A stretch of DNA of 64,000 nucleotides from Hepsetus odoe (taxonomy: Eukaryota; Chordata; Actinopteri; Characiformes; Hepsetidae). Where the stretch lies: NCBI GenBank assembly GCA_017165825.1, contig CM029383.1, positions 12,660,710 to 12,724,709 of the forward strand, read 5' to 3'. The first letter of the stretch is position 1, and every line of letters begins with the position of its first letter. The notes beneath the pieces are model-generated. The model was not told the DNA's origin. It saw nothing but the letters and a program-made list of their open reading frames with translations, and searched no databases. A program made the position numbers and the translations under genes. Below are positions 48,747-61,220 of this stretch, one piece after another.

Positions 48747-49820
48747 TGTGCACAATTATTAGGCAAGATAATATTTTGACCATATTTCATTTTCATGCAT
48801 ATTTTCCAACTCCAGTCTGTATAAACATGAATGCTAAGTGGATTTAAGCAAATCAGGTGATGTGTAAGGAGATCAACACCCATTATCATGGTGTGCATAA
48901 ATATTAGGCAGCTTCTTTTCCTCATGGGCAGAATGGGACAAAAAAGAGATATAACTGACTCTGAAAAGTAAGAAAAGAGGGATGCAGCACTCTTGAAACA
49001 GCTACTGACAAGATACTGGTGCGTGATCACAGAACCATCAAACGGTTTGTTGCAAATAGTCAACAGGGTCACAAGAAATGTGTTGAGAAAAGAAAGATGC
49101 AAATTAACTGCCAAAGATTTGAGGAAGAATAAAATGTGATGCTACCAGAAACACATGATCCTCCAGTGCTTTCATATTCCAGAACTGCAACCTACCTGGA
49201 GTGGCTAGAAATACAGGGTGTTCAGTGTTCAGTGCTCAGAGACGTGGCCAAGGTGAGGAAGGCTGAAACCTAACCACTACTGAACAAGACACATTTTACA
49301 CTGAATCCAGTTCTAGTTGGATCTTTATGGGTTGAAGACTCAGGTTCAGGAAAGTCTGCATCTTTCCAGAAGACCATGATTTTTATGCAGGACCATCTCA
49401 TGCATGGAAGTTCTCCACTGTGTGGCCAGTAAAGACCTTAATGATGAAAGAATAATGACATGGTCCCCTTCCTCTCCTGACCTAAACCCTATTGACAACT
49501 TGTGGGCTCTTCTTAAAAGGGGGATTTAAGGGAAGAAAAACAGTCCACCTCTCTGAACAGTGTCTGGGAGGCTGTGGTTGCTGTTGCAAAAAAAATTGAT
49601 TGTCAACAGATCAAGAAACTGACCGACTCCCTGAATGGAAGGCTTATGACTGTTATTGAACGGAAGGGCGGCCACATTGGCAATTTTTTTTTTATGTCAG
49701 AAAAGTTTACATGTAAATTTTGCGTTGTTTCTTTATTATTCTCACTTTAACTGATGAAAATAAACAAGTGAGATGGGAAGTTTTTCATTTCTCATTTAGT
49801 TGCGTGATAATTGCATACAC
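48747..49820 (+). mobile_element. Degenerate Tc1/mariner-type transposon
   Basis: Left end gtgcacaattattaggcaag and right end ttgcgtgataattgcatac are diverged inverted repeats. At about 49,476-49,520 the plus strand encodes SPDLNPIDNLWALL, the catalytic-domain signature of Tc1/mariner transposases. Stops and frameshifts elsewhere make it inactive. Confidence 0.75.
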
Positions 49821-52400
49821 GTTTTCCCCAGAGAATGTTCACACTCAAACTTCTTTTGCAAAACATTCAGGTTTCAGGGTTATTAATATTATAGATTGAC
49901 TGATAGTACAGGATTTGTTCAAGATTAAAATGAATCATCAAAATAGTTGCTTTAATAAAAATTGTGCAGTGTATCAGCTAAAATAGTTTCCTGAGTTTCA
50001 AGTATTAATCAAATAAATAGCTTAATAAGAGTATTACATTTAAGATTTAGTGGCAATCCTTTAAAAGGAGGCCACGGTAGTGCAGCACTGTTCTATTTCA
50101 GTTTCAGTACAACAGCACACGAGTAGAAGGAAGGTTTTCCAGTGTTGTTTCAATAGCAATGAGGAATTTGAATTATTCTTTTAAATGAAAGACATGACCA
50201 TTTAAATGCATGTAGCAAACAAACTGGCCTCCCCATAACGGGTTTCTAAACATAGTTTAGATTGTGTAAATAAAACAGCATGCAACATCTGATTACACCT
50301 AATTAACCTACAGAAGGGGAAAACATGTTTTTCATTCTTCCAGAGAAATTTCCGCAAACAAAAATAGGATAAAAATCAGTAGCAAACGTGCAAAGCTGAC
50401 CGGTCTTGCTGGTCTTTTTCACTGGAAGAGCAAACATTGTGCACATATCTCCTGTGTCCAAGATTATCTTAAGTAATGACAATGGATTCTTTGGAACGTT
50501 CATAGCCTGATCAAAAACACTATAGCAGCTTTTTATTCTTTTTTGGTGAGAATAAGTGTACATCCTTTAGAGGGAATACACTCAATGTTCTCTTAGTGAA
50601 TTAATAAAATATAATGTATATAGAATATATACTTATATATACACTTATTTTAAAAATCTGGGATAAAACTTACTGAGCAACCTCTTTACTGGTTCTCTTT
50701 TAACTATTTTCTGTATCTTTTTGTGATATTCCCAGAATACAACAGAAATCAAGTTAGCTACTGCTGTGAATGACCACATTGGTAACTTGTACTCAAATTT
50801 TTAATTTAAACATTACATAGGAAAGTATAAATCAATCAAAAAACTGAAACAATGTAACTTAAAAAAACAATCACAAACTGAAACCACACGCACACAGTCA
50901 GTAAAGTAGACCAAAGGTTTAAGTTGAATCTGATTTTTATATATATAAAAAATTAGATACAACAGATTCATGTATCAAAATAAGTGTGGGTAGAACATAT
51001 GCACAGTCTGTGGCAAATGACGAGTTAGTACATGAAATGTGAAAGGCACTAATTCACAATGTTCCAGTTTTAAAAATGAATGGTCACGTCCTGCATTAAA
51101 TATATTTTTTTGCAGGAAACAGAAGGACAATAGTGCTTAGTTTCAAAGTTAAAACATGCGGCAAGACATAACGCATACTTTCCTACAACAGTACAATGTA
51201 ACAAAGTACCCTTGGAGAACAGGCACATTTTAACAACGAGATGCTTCTGTAAACTGCACTTTTAAAAGCATAATGCTTTTTGATTTAAGACTGTGAGATT
51301 TTATAGGCAACGAAAGAGCTTTTAAAGTAGAAAAATAATCTATACACACATGCTACTACAAACACAAGATGATAATCACAGGATTCTGCATGACATAAGT
51401 CCAGCATTGTGTTGACTGTAAGGAATGTCATTGATCTTTCATCAGTGATTTTGGTTTTGTTCCCCATACATTTGACAGTGTTATCCCATTTAAAAAAAAC
51501 ATATTAACATTTGAAAGTAAAACATAAAATCTAACTTTGTGTATCCTCCAAAAATGTGCAAAATATTTAACATTTAAACTGGAACAGAACAAAGGGATCT
51601 AAGGAATGTTTCAGTTCCCAAAGGTAATTATTTTGGCATGTAATAAAAAGGCAGTAATGCAGCACAATTTCATTAATATCACTGAACTGAGCCACACTAT
51701 GCAACTGACCTACCTGAATCTAAACATACCACTAACAGCATACTCAAACAAACTCAGCAGTGATAATTAAAAAAGCTTCCTACATTTGACAGAGCTAGAA
51801 TTGGCCTTTAGGGAAAAGGGAAAAGGAAATGAACATCAGAGTAACACGAACAGATCTGGCCTAACATTTGCAGTACTGAAAAGAAAGCAAAAAAAAAAAA
51901 AAAATAAGGCAGTTGACTCTTGATGACAGATGCATGTTAAGCTTAGTCTTACATTACAGGATGAAGATGTCGGAATTGGTCTGTTTTTTTGACCAAACTT
52001 AATTTAGATCTTAAAATCTGGCTTTTATCTTTAACATATTTAAAGGATGAAAACACAGGCAGTATAGCTGGAGGTGACGGAGTTAAAGAGAGTTAAAGAT
52101 GCAGAGGACAGGAAGAAATGGAGATGGTAGACCCACTGTGGCGACCCCCAACTTGGAGAAAGATCTTTAACAAAATTAAAACCACCGAAAAATATACAAG
52201 AAGTTGTGAAGCACTGTTAGTTGTCATTAGTGTTAGTTCAAGATTCATGCAACAAAGCACAAAGACATTTTTCTGTACAATAAGAATGAATTCAGGCATA
52301 CTGTTAAATCGTGAGCTCAGGATTTGGTCGTGATTTTTTCCCTGTAATCTGAGCCACTGTTCTGCTGAAGGCAGAAAACAGAAACTAGCCTATCATAATC
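49821..52400. other. No gene seen; probable mpzl1 3' flank
   Basis: AT-rich, repeat-poor sequence downstream of mpzl1. It may include extended 3' UTR. A poly-A run lies at about 51,889-51,904. Confidence 0.4.
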
Positions 52401-52406
52401 TTTATT
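52401..52406 (-). promoter_or_regulatory. mpzl1: First candidate polyadenylation signal after mpzl1
   Basis: The first AATAAA on the minus strand downstream of the stop, about 450 bp away. Another lies at 50532-50537. The 3' UTR end is not decided by the sequence. Confidence 0.25.
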
Positions 52407-52852
52407 ATTTTTAAGTCATTAAGCTACTGAATCAGATAAGACATTTACAACACATACATTTTACACTGTCACAAAGTGGCACCATTAGTTGTTTTTTTTT
52501 TTTTGTCAGTGGATTAAAGCACAGCGGCAATAAGAGGAACATTGTCCCTGAAGTTTCTGTACCCTCATTTCTGAAACACAATAGCTGATGGAGGCAACAT
52601 GGACAGTAACATGCAAAATTGGTAGGATGAAGGTTGGGGTAAGAGTTGATGGCTGTAGAATTTACTGTACATTCAGTGGTAGATTCTTTTCATTAAATTA
52701 GTAATGCTAAGCTCTTTGGAAGGCTCTGCATGTAAGGGATATGCTATTACTAGCATCAGACACTGGCAGTAACTAATGAAATCTATGAAAACATTTCAAA
52801 ATTTGCTGCAGGCGTGAGTAATATCCTCTCTGCTCATTCTCTCTCGCACGTT

Positions 52853-52954
52853 CTAATTCTTACGGATATCAGCATACACCACGGGCTCCATCTTGTGGAA
52901 GGAGTTCAGATTCTTGCTGCCAGAGTGATCCAGCTGGGCGTATATCACCGGGCC
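52853..52954 (-). CDS. mpzl1: mpzl1 coding exon 6: ITIM tail and stop
   Basis: Acceptor ttctcag, then 33 codons and TAG. It carries both ITIMs, VIYAQL near its start and VVYADI near its end. Confidence 0.93.
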   Translation of the reverse strand, partial: GPVIYAQLDHSGSKNLNSFHKMEPVVYADIRKN

Positions 52955-53429
52955 CTGAGAAAGGAGGGGTGAGCAAGAGAAGAGGAAAAAGAGCCAGTCA
53001 GTAAGTGCGACACCTTGCAAATGGCTATAAAAGAAAATGAAATGAAACTGAAAAGTACTCGCAGCAAAAAAGGTGGCATCGGACAAATAACCAAGGTCAG
53101 TTTCAATATAGCACAGTAAAATGTATAAGGAGGATACAAAGTGCAAATATTCACATGACTGTATACATATTCTTTGAAAATGTAAGTTTTGGTTCTTTTT
53201 TTCATTCCATTTTTATTTCTTTATTTTCCATTGAAAATCATGTAGAAGTTGACATGGAATGGATTCCAATAGTTTAGTTACAAAATCCATTTTGTGAATA
53301 ACAGGGACAGACATGTTTCCCACCTGATGAAGTAAGGAAAAATGTAAAAAGACATTTCCCATTTCTGTAAGTATTTAGACCGTGCCATTGATCTCTCCAA
53401 AAAGAACATTGCTGGCCATCTGCAATTTG

Positions 53430-53469
<40 letters not shown>

Positions 53470-56400
53470 ACAGTAAATAATAAAGGACATAATTAGGACA
53501 TCAGTCTGTGTCGACAGTGATTAATGTTTTAGAATGGCCATCTTTACCTTAAGATAATAGAAATGCTGCCCAGTCCAGGTACTGAAAGCAATGATTTAAC
53601 CTAAATTCAACACTCACACATGTGAGCATTTATATCATTCAACAAATAAAGTGGCAAGTTCCCCCCCCCTTGTAAGAGTTATGACTCTGAAACTCTCCTT
53701 TCAGAAATGTTATGAATGAAAAACAATTCATTCACAGACATACATATATTATATATATAATGTATGTATGTATGTATTTATGAGCTCTTCCTCTACTTCT
53801 GTAAAGTGTTTACAAGTTTGTTGCTTGATCTCACCACGGATGTGCCATAACTTGTCTCTGCTGTGGGGGGTGGGGAGTGTCTGTTAAAACACCACAACAC
53901 TCCTAAAGCTTAAAAACGCTGCACAAAGCACGGCAATGCGAAAGACTTGGCCACGTACTTACAAACATAGACTGCACGATTGAAAGACAATTGGAAACAA
54001 ATGTAACATTTCTCATAGTGTATAAATGCCTGTTTTTCACAACTTTGCAACATATTACAAAGGAGTTTTCCTTTTAATAACAAATAAATGATATACTGTG
54101 CATTTAGAACCTGTGACATTCATACTCTCATTCACACACCCTCCCCCTTGTTCCATTCTCACTCGTACCTGTACAGGGGCTGAGGGGCTGCTACAGCGCG
54201 AGCCCTCCGTGCTGGACTCAGCTTTCTTCCCCGGCCGAGCCGGCTGCGTGCTTACACTCTCTATGGAGGTGCAGCTGCGCCAGCCAGGTTTCAGCCAGGG
54301 CCATTTTCGTGTGTGTGTGAGACGCCCAAGCAGAGATGATGAGCGGACAACAGCCCACGCACACAAACACACACACACACACAAACACACCGATGGAGAG
54401 AAAGATGGAGACACACACGTGATGAAACAAAAAAATGACAAAAACAGCATGGACTCACTGGGTGAAAAACATGGACAGCGAACCATAGAAACAACCTGCT
54501 TATAGAAAAATATTTTTACCTGAAACAGTTTTCGGCTATTTTTCTAACTATTATTTGTTTACCTAAATATTTGCTGGTTACCAAAAGCAATTAACAACAA
54601 AACACAAAAGCTTTTACAGAATTTAAATATAATATTTATGCTTAAATTTGATATTTACCTTTGGCTAACAATTATTCTCAATTTTGATTTCTTTTTTTAC
54701 ATATTAAAAAGTGCTTATCTGTAGATATGGGACTCATAACAGATTGATTTTTCTCTTCACAATTTAATGAAAAACCTGGGCTGTTCAGAAAGATGGGACT
54801 ACTCAGACACTATGTTAGAGCAGGGGAGTCCTCCAGTTTGTGGTTTTGTTCTATATGCTGCAGTTTTACAGTAAATCCTTAGAAAATATTCAAACTTTAC
54901 ACCTAATTCTAAATATTTTTGTTAATGCATTTCCTGCATTTAATAACACTGTTATTTTGTTTACTATGGTTTTCAGATCTTTAATTGCTTTAATGCTAAA
55001 TTTGTAAATAAATGTGTGCCAGCATTAGAGTGGTCTTTGTATTTGTATTTGTTCCTGGCCTGATCAGGGCCATACCAAAGTAGGCTCTATAACATATATG
55101 GGGTGCATCTATGTTTATTCTACACTACCTCAGGCACATTCAAAGCAACACAGAAAACTGAACTGTTAGCTACAAAAATTCTTTTTTGTAAAAGAACTCA
55201 TTTTTCATGAGGTTTTGTCAATGTTTTACGGTTAAGCAATACTTGCTCACACAGAGGTTAGTGCATACAAAGGAGAAAACACAGGGCTCATCTGGGCAGT
55301 GAAAAGGAGATGTTAATGAGTAATAAACATACAGATGCAGATGATTTCACACCACACATGAAGAAACACAGAGTTTGTGATGAAGCCTAAAAGTGCATGC
55401 TACTGGACTTAATGTCTTTCAAAGACTGGGTGTCTAAGAAATGACATTCAATGAGGACATTGCATCAACCTGTGAGGCTAAGAGTTTTGTAGTAGTGAAA
55501 CAGCCACAACTGCCACAACCTAAAAGACCCACCATTGAAATAAACACTGAACCTGTCTCACAAAGTAATACTAAAGCATGTCATTTGTGAAAAACTTATG
55601 AAATGGTTAGGAATGTCTGACAGCTTTTTGGTTATAAGTTATAAAAAAGGCCATTACAACAATTGGTTAGCATTTTTAACTTGTATTAGTTAACTGCTGC
55701 AACACCTCATGCTCCTTTTCCTCCTTGCAAAAATGTGTAAGAAATTAGTCGGTCAGTGGGACATTAGGGAAAGTTAGTCCAGGCACTGGAAATGTGTTTA
55801 AAGCAAACCAGATTTTACACAGCTTTTTCAAACACTTATTACACCTGTTTCAAACATGATTTCTGAAAAGACATTGTATATATATATATATAGATTAGCA
55901 TCTGTGTAAAGTCCAAGTATAATCCTTATCAATACAAACCTCACTGTGAGGAAGCAAGTTAACACCCTCAAACAATTCCAAAACATACTGCAAATGTGGC
56001 CTGCATTGTATTGTTACTATATCTGTTTGAATATCAGATACTGAATCATTTGGGTGTAGCTTACCCCTCATAGTCATGAGCAGGCTGTATTAATCTTAGT
56101 AGCAGATATGCAACAAATGCAATGATGATGACCCCAATGATTGCACCAATGACTGCGCCCACTATCACTGCAGGGCTGGTCTGAGGGAGTGCTTCTGTGG
56201 AGAGAAATACAGATGCCTTTAATAAAGAAGAAAATTAGCACTGGGAGAACTGTACATGTAATGAAATATAAAAAGAGGAAAACAAAAGCTTTGCTTACCT
56301 TTCAACACAACTCTGAGTTTAATCAGTGAAGGTTTACCACTTATATCTGGAGGGTTTTTCACATCACAGGAGTAAGTTCCATTGTCCATGAACTGCATCT

Positions 56401-58378
56401 GAGTGACACGAATAGACGCGTCCTTTTTGTTCAAGTCTCCTGCCCATTCTACTCTGGCCTTAAACTGGGCATTGTCTGGGAAAGCTTTTCCACCAGAGTA
56501 GTAGAAAATCTGAACAACAAAAACAGCCAAAACATTAAAAATGAACCACAGAGCATTAATTATTTCCAGGGTGCAAGTATTCATACTTAAAGTGCCACTA
56601 TGTTTGCTGCAGTCCAGCAGATTTAATTAATATTTAATATTTGTTAAATATTAAATGTTAATAATGGAAGACAGTGATTTTAACTTTTTAACCCTGAAAA
56701 GGTCCAGATGTTTTAGCAGCTGTTCTTGTCCATGTCCCACTCAATAGTTAAGTGCAACCAATGGGTTTTGAGGGATTAAGCTAGTTTAGGACTGTCAACA
56801 TGCTTTAACGATCACATTATATATAAAATAATCAGCAAACCAGTTCTGCTGCCCCTTCAACCACTCCCCGCAAGGCTTATAAAGCTTTCTGCTTTCCAAA
56901 CACTCTACTTAGACATATGCTTGAATGACAGCTCAACATGAGAACCAGTTTATCGAAAAAGACATGAATGACACAACTCAAAAAACTGATTCACTAAATA
57001 ACAACTAACTTTCTGATTACTTCGGTTCCACCAAAAAAAGGACTTTGTGGTAAGGGCTGCAAACACAAAGCACGGTCACAAAATGATTACATCTGCTCAC
57101 ATCAAAACTTCCATTAAAACTTTACTTTGGAACCAGTGTAACAAGTAAATAAAGAATCACTCAAACTCTACCACTCCATCAGAAGACTAAAGGAATAAAA
57201 CACAGTGGTAATGGATGAAATAGAAGGAGCCTTACACCACGGCCAGTGGACTCTGGAGACCCCTCAGGGATGAAGGACCAGGATACTGACGCTTGACTAC
57301 TGATCACTTCAGTGGATTTGAAAGAACACTTAAGCATCCCAGTAGTTCCGTTTTCTACAAAAACCTCAACGGGGGTATATACTTCTATAGCAGCAGCTGG
57401 GTACATGCCTGTTGAAGAAAGACAGGTCATGAAGTAGAAACTAGCTGACCTTAGACTTACCCCAGTGTTAACGCAATAAAAACAAGTTAGGTTTTGTACT
57501 ATGTGGGTTTTGTTGCTTTGATATTTCAAGAAGGTATTGGGTATCAGGTTATCTTTAATAGATATAAACATATTACTACTGGGTCTTTCACAGTGCTTAC
57601 TATACTAATACTAACTTGGCAAATACAAGCCAATTCTGACCAACTAGAAGACCTGAGGATTGCAGTCTGCACGACAGGATGCTGGTTAAAGGGCACACGT
57701 CTTTTGTGCTGTTCAAGCGAATTGTTTCCCAATACCAGGTCTAGTTAAGTGTCTAACGCAATACTCTGAACAGCAGCTGAAAATGAATTCATTAGAATTC
57801 CTCCGTTTGTTGGCCCTACTGTACAGCTGATACAGTGGAGGTCCTCACTGACTAAGCTAGCCATTAGCGAAGTTCTTAAACGACCCGTTTATGTAAAAGT
57901 ATCACATTTGATATTTCGCTGATGTAATCAGGCTTCAATGTGCACGTTAATTGTATAAGTGCTGCGACCCTTTTTCTCATTCTAAGAGGCTATACGTACA
58001 AAAACTAACGACGCTGTAAAAGGAGCTTCCTTGCTAACTAGCATAGCTAACAAGACAGGTTGTACGAATAGTCTTGTAAAAGTCGTTCTTTGCTTTTAAA
58101 GATAGATTTGAGCACTTTCGGGCTGCTAGTCGGGTTTAATTTAATATACGTTTAGATTACGCGCCATTAATAAAGCTTAAGGGCGATTTTCAAAGACTGA
58201 TTCGATGGTTCGATGCTAATCCGCCAGGCTGCTCGCTAGCGCCTTGTTTTGTGCATTGTTGGCTTTAGAGAAGTGTTTGGGTTCAGGTGTGTACGTTCAA
58301 CTTACCAAAGAAGGCGCATATCAAGAAGCAGCAAATTAAAACACTGTTATAGCCTGTTTTCGAGAGTCTCAGTGCCAT
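52853..58378 (-). CDS. mpzl1: MPZL1 (PZR), Ig-domain membrane protein with two ITIMs; six coding exons
   Basis: Exons in transcript order are 58378-58306, 57408-57236, 56509-56299, 56194-56065, 54274-54169 and 52954-52853. Every junction is GT-AG and in frame, giving about 264 residues (human 269). Order: signal peptide, a V-set Ig domain starting IEVYTPVEVFVENGT with cysteines in MLKCSF and GTYSCDV and the core SVSWSF, one membrane helix (VIVGAVIGAIIGVIIIAFVA), a Ser-rich cytoplasmic stretch, then ITIMs VIYAQL and VVYADI at the C-terminus. Phosphorylated ITIMs in this family recruit the phosphatase SHP-2; the human protein is a concanavalin A receptor with a role in adhesion and migration. 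The tail GPVIYAQLDHSG...YADIRKN separates it from MPZ, MPZL2 and MPZL3. A duplicate-specific name (mpzl1-like) cannot be excluded. Confidence 0.93.
53430..53464. repeat. Poly-A run in mpzl1 intron 5
   Basis: An uninterrupted run of more than 30 A on the plus strand (poly-T in the mpzl1 transcript). Confidence 0.95.
54169..54274 (-). CDS. mpzl1: mpzl1 coding exon 5: cytoplasmic Ser-rich segment
   Basis: Acceptor ggctggcgcag, 106 bp, phase 2 in and phase 0 out at donor GTACGA. Encodes CTSIESVSTQP and KKAESSTEGS, parallel to human CSTSESLSP and SPSDTEG. Isoforms skipping the ITIM exon are known in mammals; I cannot tell whether they exist here. Confidence 0.85.
54275..56064. other. mpzl1 intron 4; no further feature
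   Basis: AT-rich intron with a CA-rich stretch near 54,357-54,390. Nothing else recognised. Confidence 0.5.
56065..56194 (-). CDS. mpzl1: mpzl1 coding exon 4: membrane helix
   Basis: Acceptor ctctccacag, 130 bp, phase 1 in and phase 2 out at donor GTAAGC. Encodes a Gly/Ile/Val-rich membrane segment followed by AHDYEG, the counterpart of human DYTG. Confidence 0.88.
56299..56509 (-). CDS. mpzl1: mpzl1 coding exon 3: second half of the Ig domain
   Basis: Acceptor tgttgttcag, 211 bp, phase 0 in and phase 1 out. Encodes EWAGDLNKKDASI and the disulfide-bearing NGTYSCDVKNPPD, both hallmark MPZL1 stretches. Confidence 0.93.
57236..57408 (-). CDS. mpzl1: mpzl1 coding exon 2: first half of the Ig domain
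   Basis: Acceptor cttcaacag, 173 bp, phase 1 in and phase 0 out. Encodes YTPVEVFVENGTTGMLKCSF and the B/C strand core SVSWSF ahead of donor GTAAGG. Confidence 0.92.
58306..58378 (-). CDS. mpzl1: mpzl1 coding exon 1: signal peptide
   Basis: ATG at 58378; encodes MALRLSKTGYNSV then a hydrophobic core (LICCFLICAFF). It exits in phase 1 at donor GTAAGT. The surrounding ~150 bp are more GC-rich than the rest of the locus, as expected near a promoter. Confidence 0.88.
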
Positions 58379-58949
58379 CCTTTTGAGCACATCAATGTCC
58401 AAGCTGTTTACACCCTGCAGCCGCAGCGCCTTCCTGAGGGCTCGGTCCTGTTTCGATTCCCTCTAGTGTGATTACCTACCCCACACACTGGATGGCTCCA
58501 CACAAAACCTCACTGCCACCAAACGGGGGCTGAAAAATATGGACGAAATATTACAATCTATACTGGAATAGCAATTACTGGAATTGTGACACCTTTCAGT
58601 ATATTAAAATGCCCTGGAACTTCTGGAATAGATTCAGTTCAAAACAGCCAATCAGAAAAGAGATCATTGATATATATCAAGCGCAATAACCAATACAGAC
58701 AGGTTTTATTCTATGAGATAAATATGAGTTGGAAAACTGTCATGCTTGTTCTAGATTTGGCAAACAAACCCACAAAAATGACAAATGAATAAAAAAAATT
58801 AGGGCTCATTAAAAACACCTTGAGGGTTTTTTTTATGATTATAGACTGGTTAGTAAGTCCAAGTTATTGGACTTTTCATACAGACATTTTTTTTTATTCT
58901 CCTGGAGATGTGATGGGATCACATCGCCATTGCTAAGGTACATTGCATA

Positions 58950-59510
58950 TATAGTACTGTGCAAAAGTTTTAGGCAGGTGTGAAAGAATGCTGTAAACAA
59001 AGATTGCTTTCAAAAATGGAATTGTTAATTTTCATCAATCAATAACATGCAGTGAATGAACAAAAGAGAAATCTAAATCAAATCAATATTTGGTGTGACC
59101 ACCCTTTGCCTTCAAAACAGCATCAATTCTTCTCGGTACACTTGCACCCAGTTTTTGAAGGAACTCGGCTGGTAGGTTGTTCCAAACATGACTGTGTTTC
59201 AGCCTACGTGTGACATTGATGATCATCAGCACCTGTATGGTAAAATTGGTTGATCATACACCGACTATAATCCTACAAAGTCCCTGACTTTGTGCAAGTG
59301 TACCTAGAAGAACTGATGCTGGTTTGAAGGCAAAAGGTAGTAACACTAAATATTGATTTGATTTAGATTTTTCTTTTGTTGGCTCACTTAGCATTTTGTA
59401 AATTGATCAAAATAAACAATCATTATTTCTAAGGCAATCAGTATTTCTGAAAGCATTCTTTGTTTACAGCATTTTGTCACATCTCCCTAAAACTTTTGCA
59501 CAGTACTGTA
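58950..59510. mobile_element. Foldback MITE with ~190 bp terminal inverted repeats
   Basis: The left arm starts tatagtactgtgcaaaagtt and the right arm ends aacttttgcacagtactgta. The arms continue through agcattctttgtttacagcat (right) matching atgctgtaaacaaagattgc (left), and on to ctaaatcaaatcaatattt opposite aaatattgatttgatttag. It belongs to a non-autonomous family widespread in fish, with no coding capacity. Confidence 0.9.
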
Positions 59511-60750
59511 CCTTTGGTAGTACCACTACTGCAGAGACCAAAATGGTGATGTTGATTCAGAAATGTTACAGTATGCAGCCCTGCTGTAGGAATTGTGTTA
59601 AAAAAGAATTGCTGACTTGGAAGTGGCACATGAACATCTCCTCTGGTCATTATTTCCACTGGAAACCCATGCTGTGTTTAAAATTATCCACTTGCTCGCT
59701 AATCACTACTTAGGCTGTCCTATACAGAACACAACAGGGCCCAGCTGCTTTACATGCTGGTCCAAAGACCCTAATTCTCTTTCCTGAAAACAAGAAAGTC
59801 ATGGTCAAGTGCTTAGATTAGAAAAAGAAAGAAGTACAAACATCAGACAATGTAACATTAATTATTTTAAACTGCAAAAGCAGAGTGGTCTGGTTGATGT
59901 GAAAAAAAAAGCATACAAAAAAACATAAATCTCATCCAATAAATTCTAAATAATTCATGCAGAAAATATTCAAACTTGACCTAGTTATAATGTTTCATAG
60001 TACAGAATAGACTATATATAATTCAGAATACCAAACATTTGTACAACCGTAAATGTATTTAATTTCCAATTTATCCAAAAAAAAAGTAAAGTAAAATAAA
60101 TAAATAGCACTGTTCTAAATGGACATAAGTGCACAGGGATCACAGATTCAAATGAACAGAAGCAGTTGTGAGCAGTAGCTGCACTGTTGACAAAAAAAAA
60201 AGAATGATCTGTCCTTGTTAAAAGGGCCCCAATCCGGAAACATAGATATAAAAAGTCGCCATCTCATATTTACCATAATTCCGATAGCATGTGAAGGCCG
60301 AATGAATTCAGACACTTTACTCACTCTGGAAACTAATGCTCATGACCTTTAGTAGCTTACACATCATCACCAGAACAAAACATCTGAACTGTTATAGTGT
60401 TCTCACTAAACATTTAACGCATATGGCCAGTTGAAACTTCACCAATTTTAAGAAATAACACAAACCGTGTAAATGTTAGTCTTTGTGCACATAATGCCAT
60501 ATACACTAGTTCTATTTATAGCTCTGTCCTTAGCAAACAGATCAGTCTGCAGTTAGTAATTTGCTGATATTTGTGTACAGCTTTATTTTAATTAATTTAT
60601 TTTGTTGCAAGAAACAATTGGTTAATTTTCATTTCACTCTGTGAGCATGAGACCATGAACATTATATCAAAGTATGATGTTTTAATAGATGTATGCCTAA
60701 TAGGGGTTAACATGTTTGTTTGGCTGTTAAAGTGGAAATTGTTTACATTT
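59511..60750. other. No gene seen
   Basis: AT-rich, repeat-poor sequence; nothing recognised. Confidence 0.4.
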
Positions 60751-61079
60751 TGTCATGGTTGGGCTTCAGGTTTGGTGCAGTAGAGGGCGCTCTGTTCCGA
60801 CTGAGCACACCTGAGCTCATTAAGGCACAGGTGTGCTTCATTGGGGCTGCTATTTAAGCCCCAATTAGTCAGAATAGAGTGTGGTTCATTCACAGGGTGA
60901 AACCTTAAGTTAATGGTGGTGGTTTAGATCCTGATTTGGTCCTGACTGCAGTTCCTAATGTTGTGTTTTGGTGAGAACGGCAATCCTTGTTTCTGGTTTT
61001 GTTTGTTATGGATAATAAAGTTATGTTCTGGACTACTGGCTCTGTGTTGACGTACTTCCCGCACCCTGCCACCGTTACA
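60751..61079 (+). mobile_element. Putative Gypsy-type LTR
   Basis: Starts TGTCATGG and ends CCGTTACA, near-complementary LTR termini. It contains a TATA-like tatttaagcc at about 60,851 and an AATAAA at 61,013-61,018, in the order of an LTR promoter and polyadenylation signal. No second LTR lies in the window. Confidence 0.6.
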
Positions 61080-61220
61080 GAAATGAATCACCAAATGAAC
61101 CAGTCCTTGTTTCTGGTTTTGTTTGTTATGGATAATAAAGTTATGTTCTGGACTACTGGCTCTGCGTTGACGTCCTTCCTGCACCCTGCTACCGTTACAG
61201 AAATGAACCACCATAACCTG
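60981..61220 (+). repeat. 120 bp tandem duplication across the LTR end
   Basis: Units 60,981-61,100 and 61,101-61,220 share ccttgtttctggttttg, ggataataaagttatg and accgttacagaaatgaa at an exact 120 bp spacing with few substitutions. Confidence 0.93.

Noticed and set aside
48668..49114. 148-codon minus-strand frame
   Set aside because: Lies antisense over a degenerate Tc1/mariner element; a chance frame.
54055..54486. 143-codon frame overlapping mpzl1 exon 5
   Set aside because: Only the 54,169-54,274 part is exon, by splice sites and similarity; the rest is intron including a CA-rich repeat.
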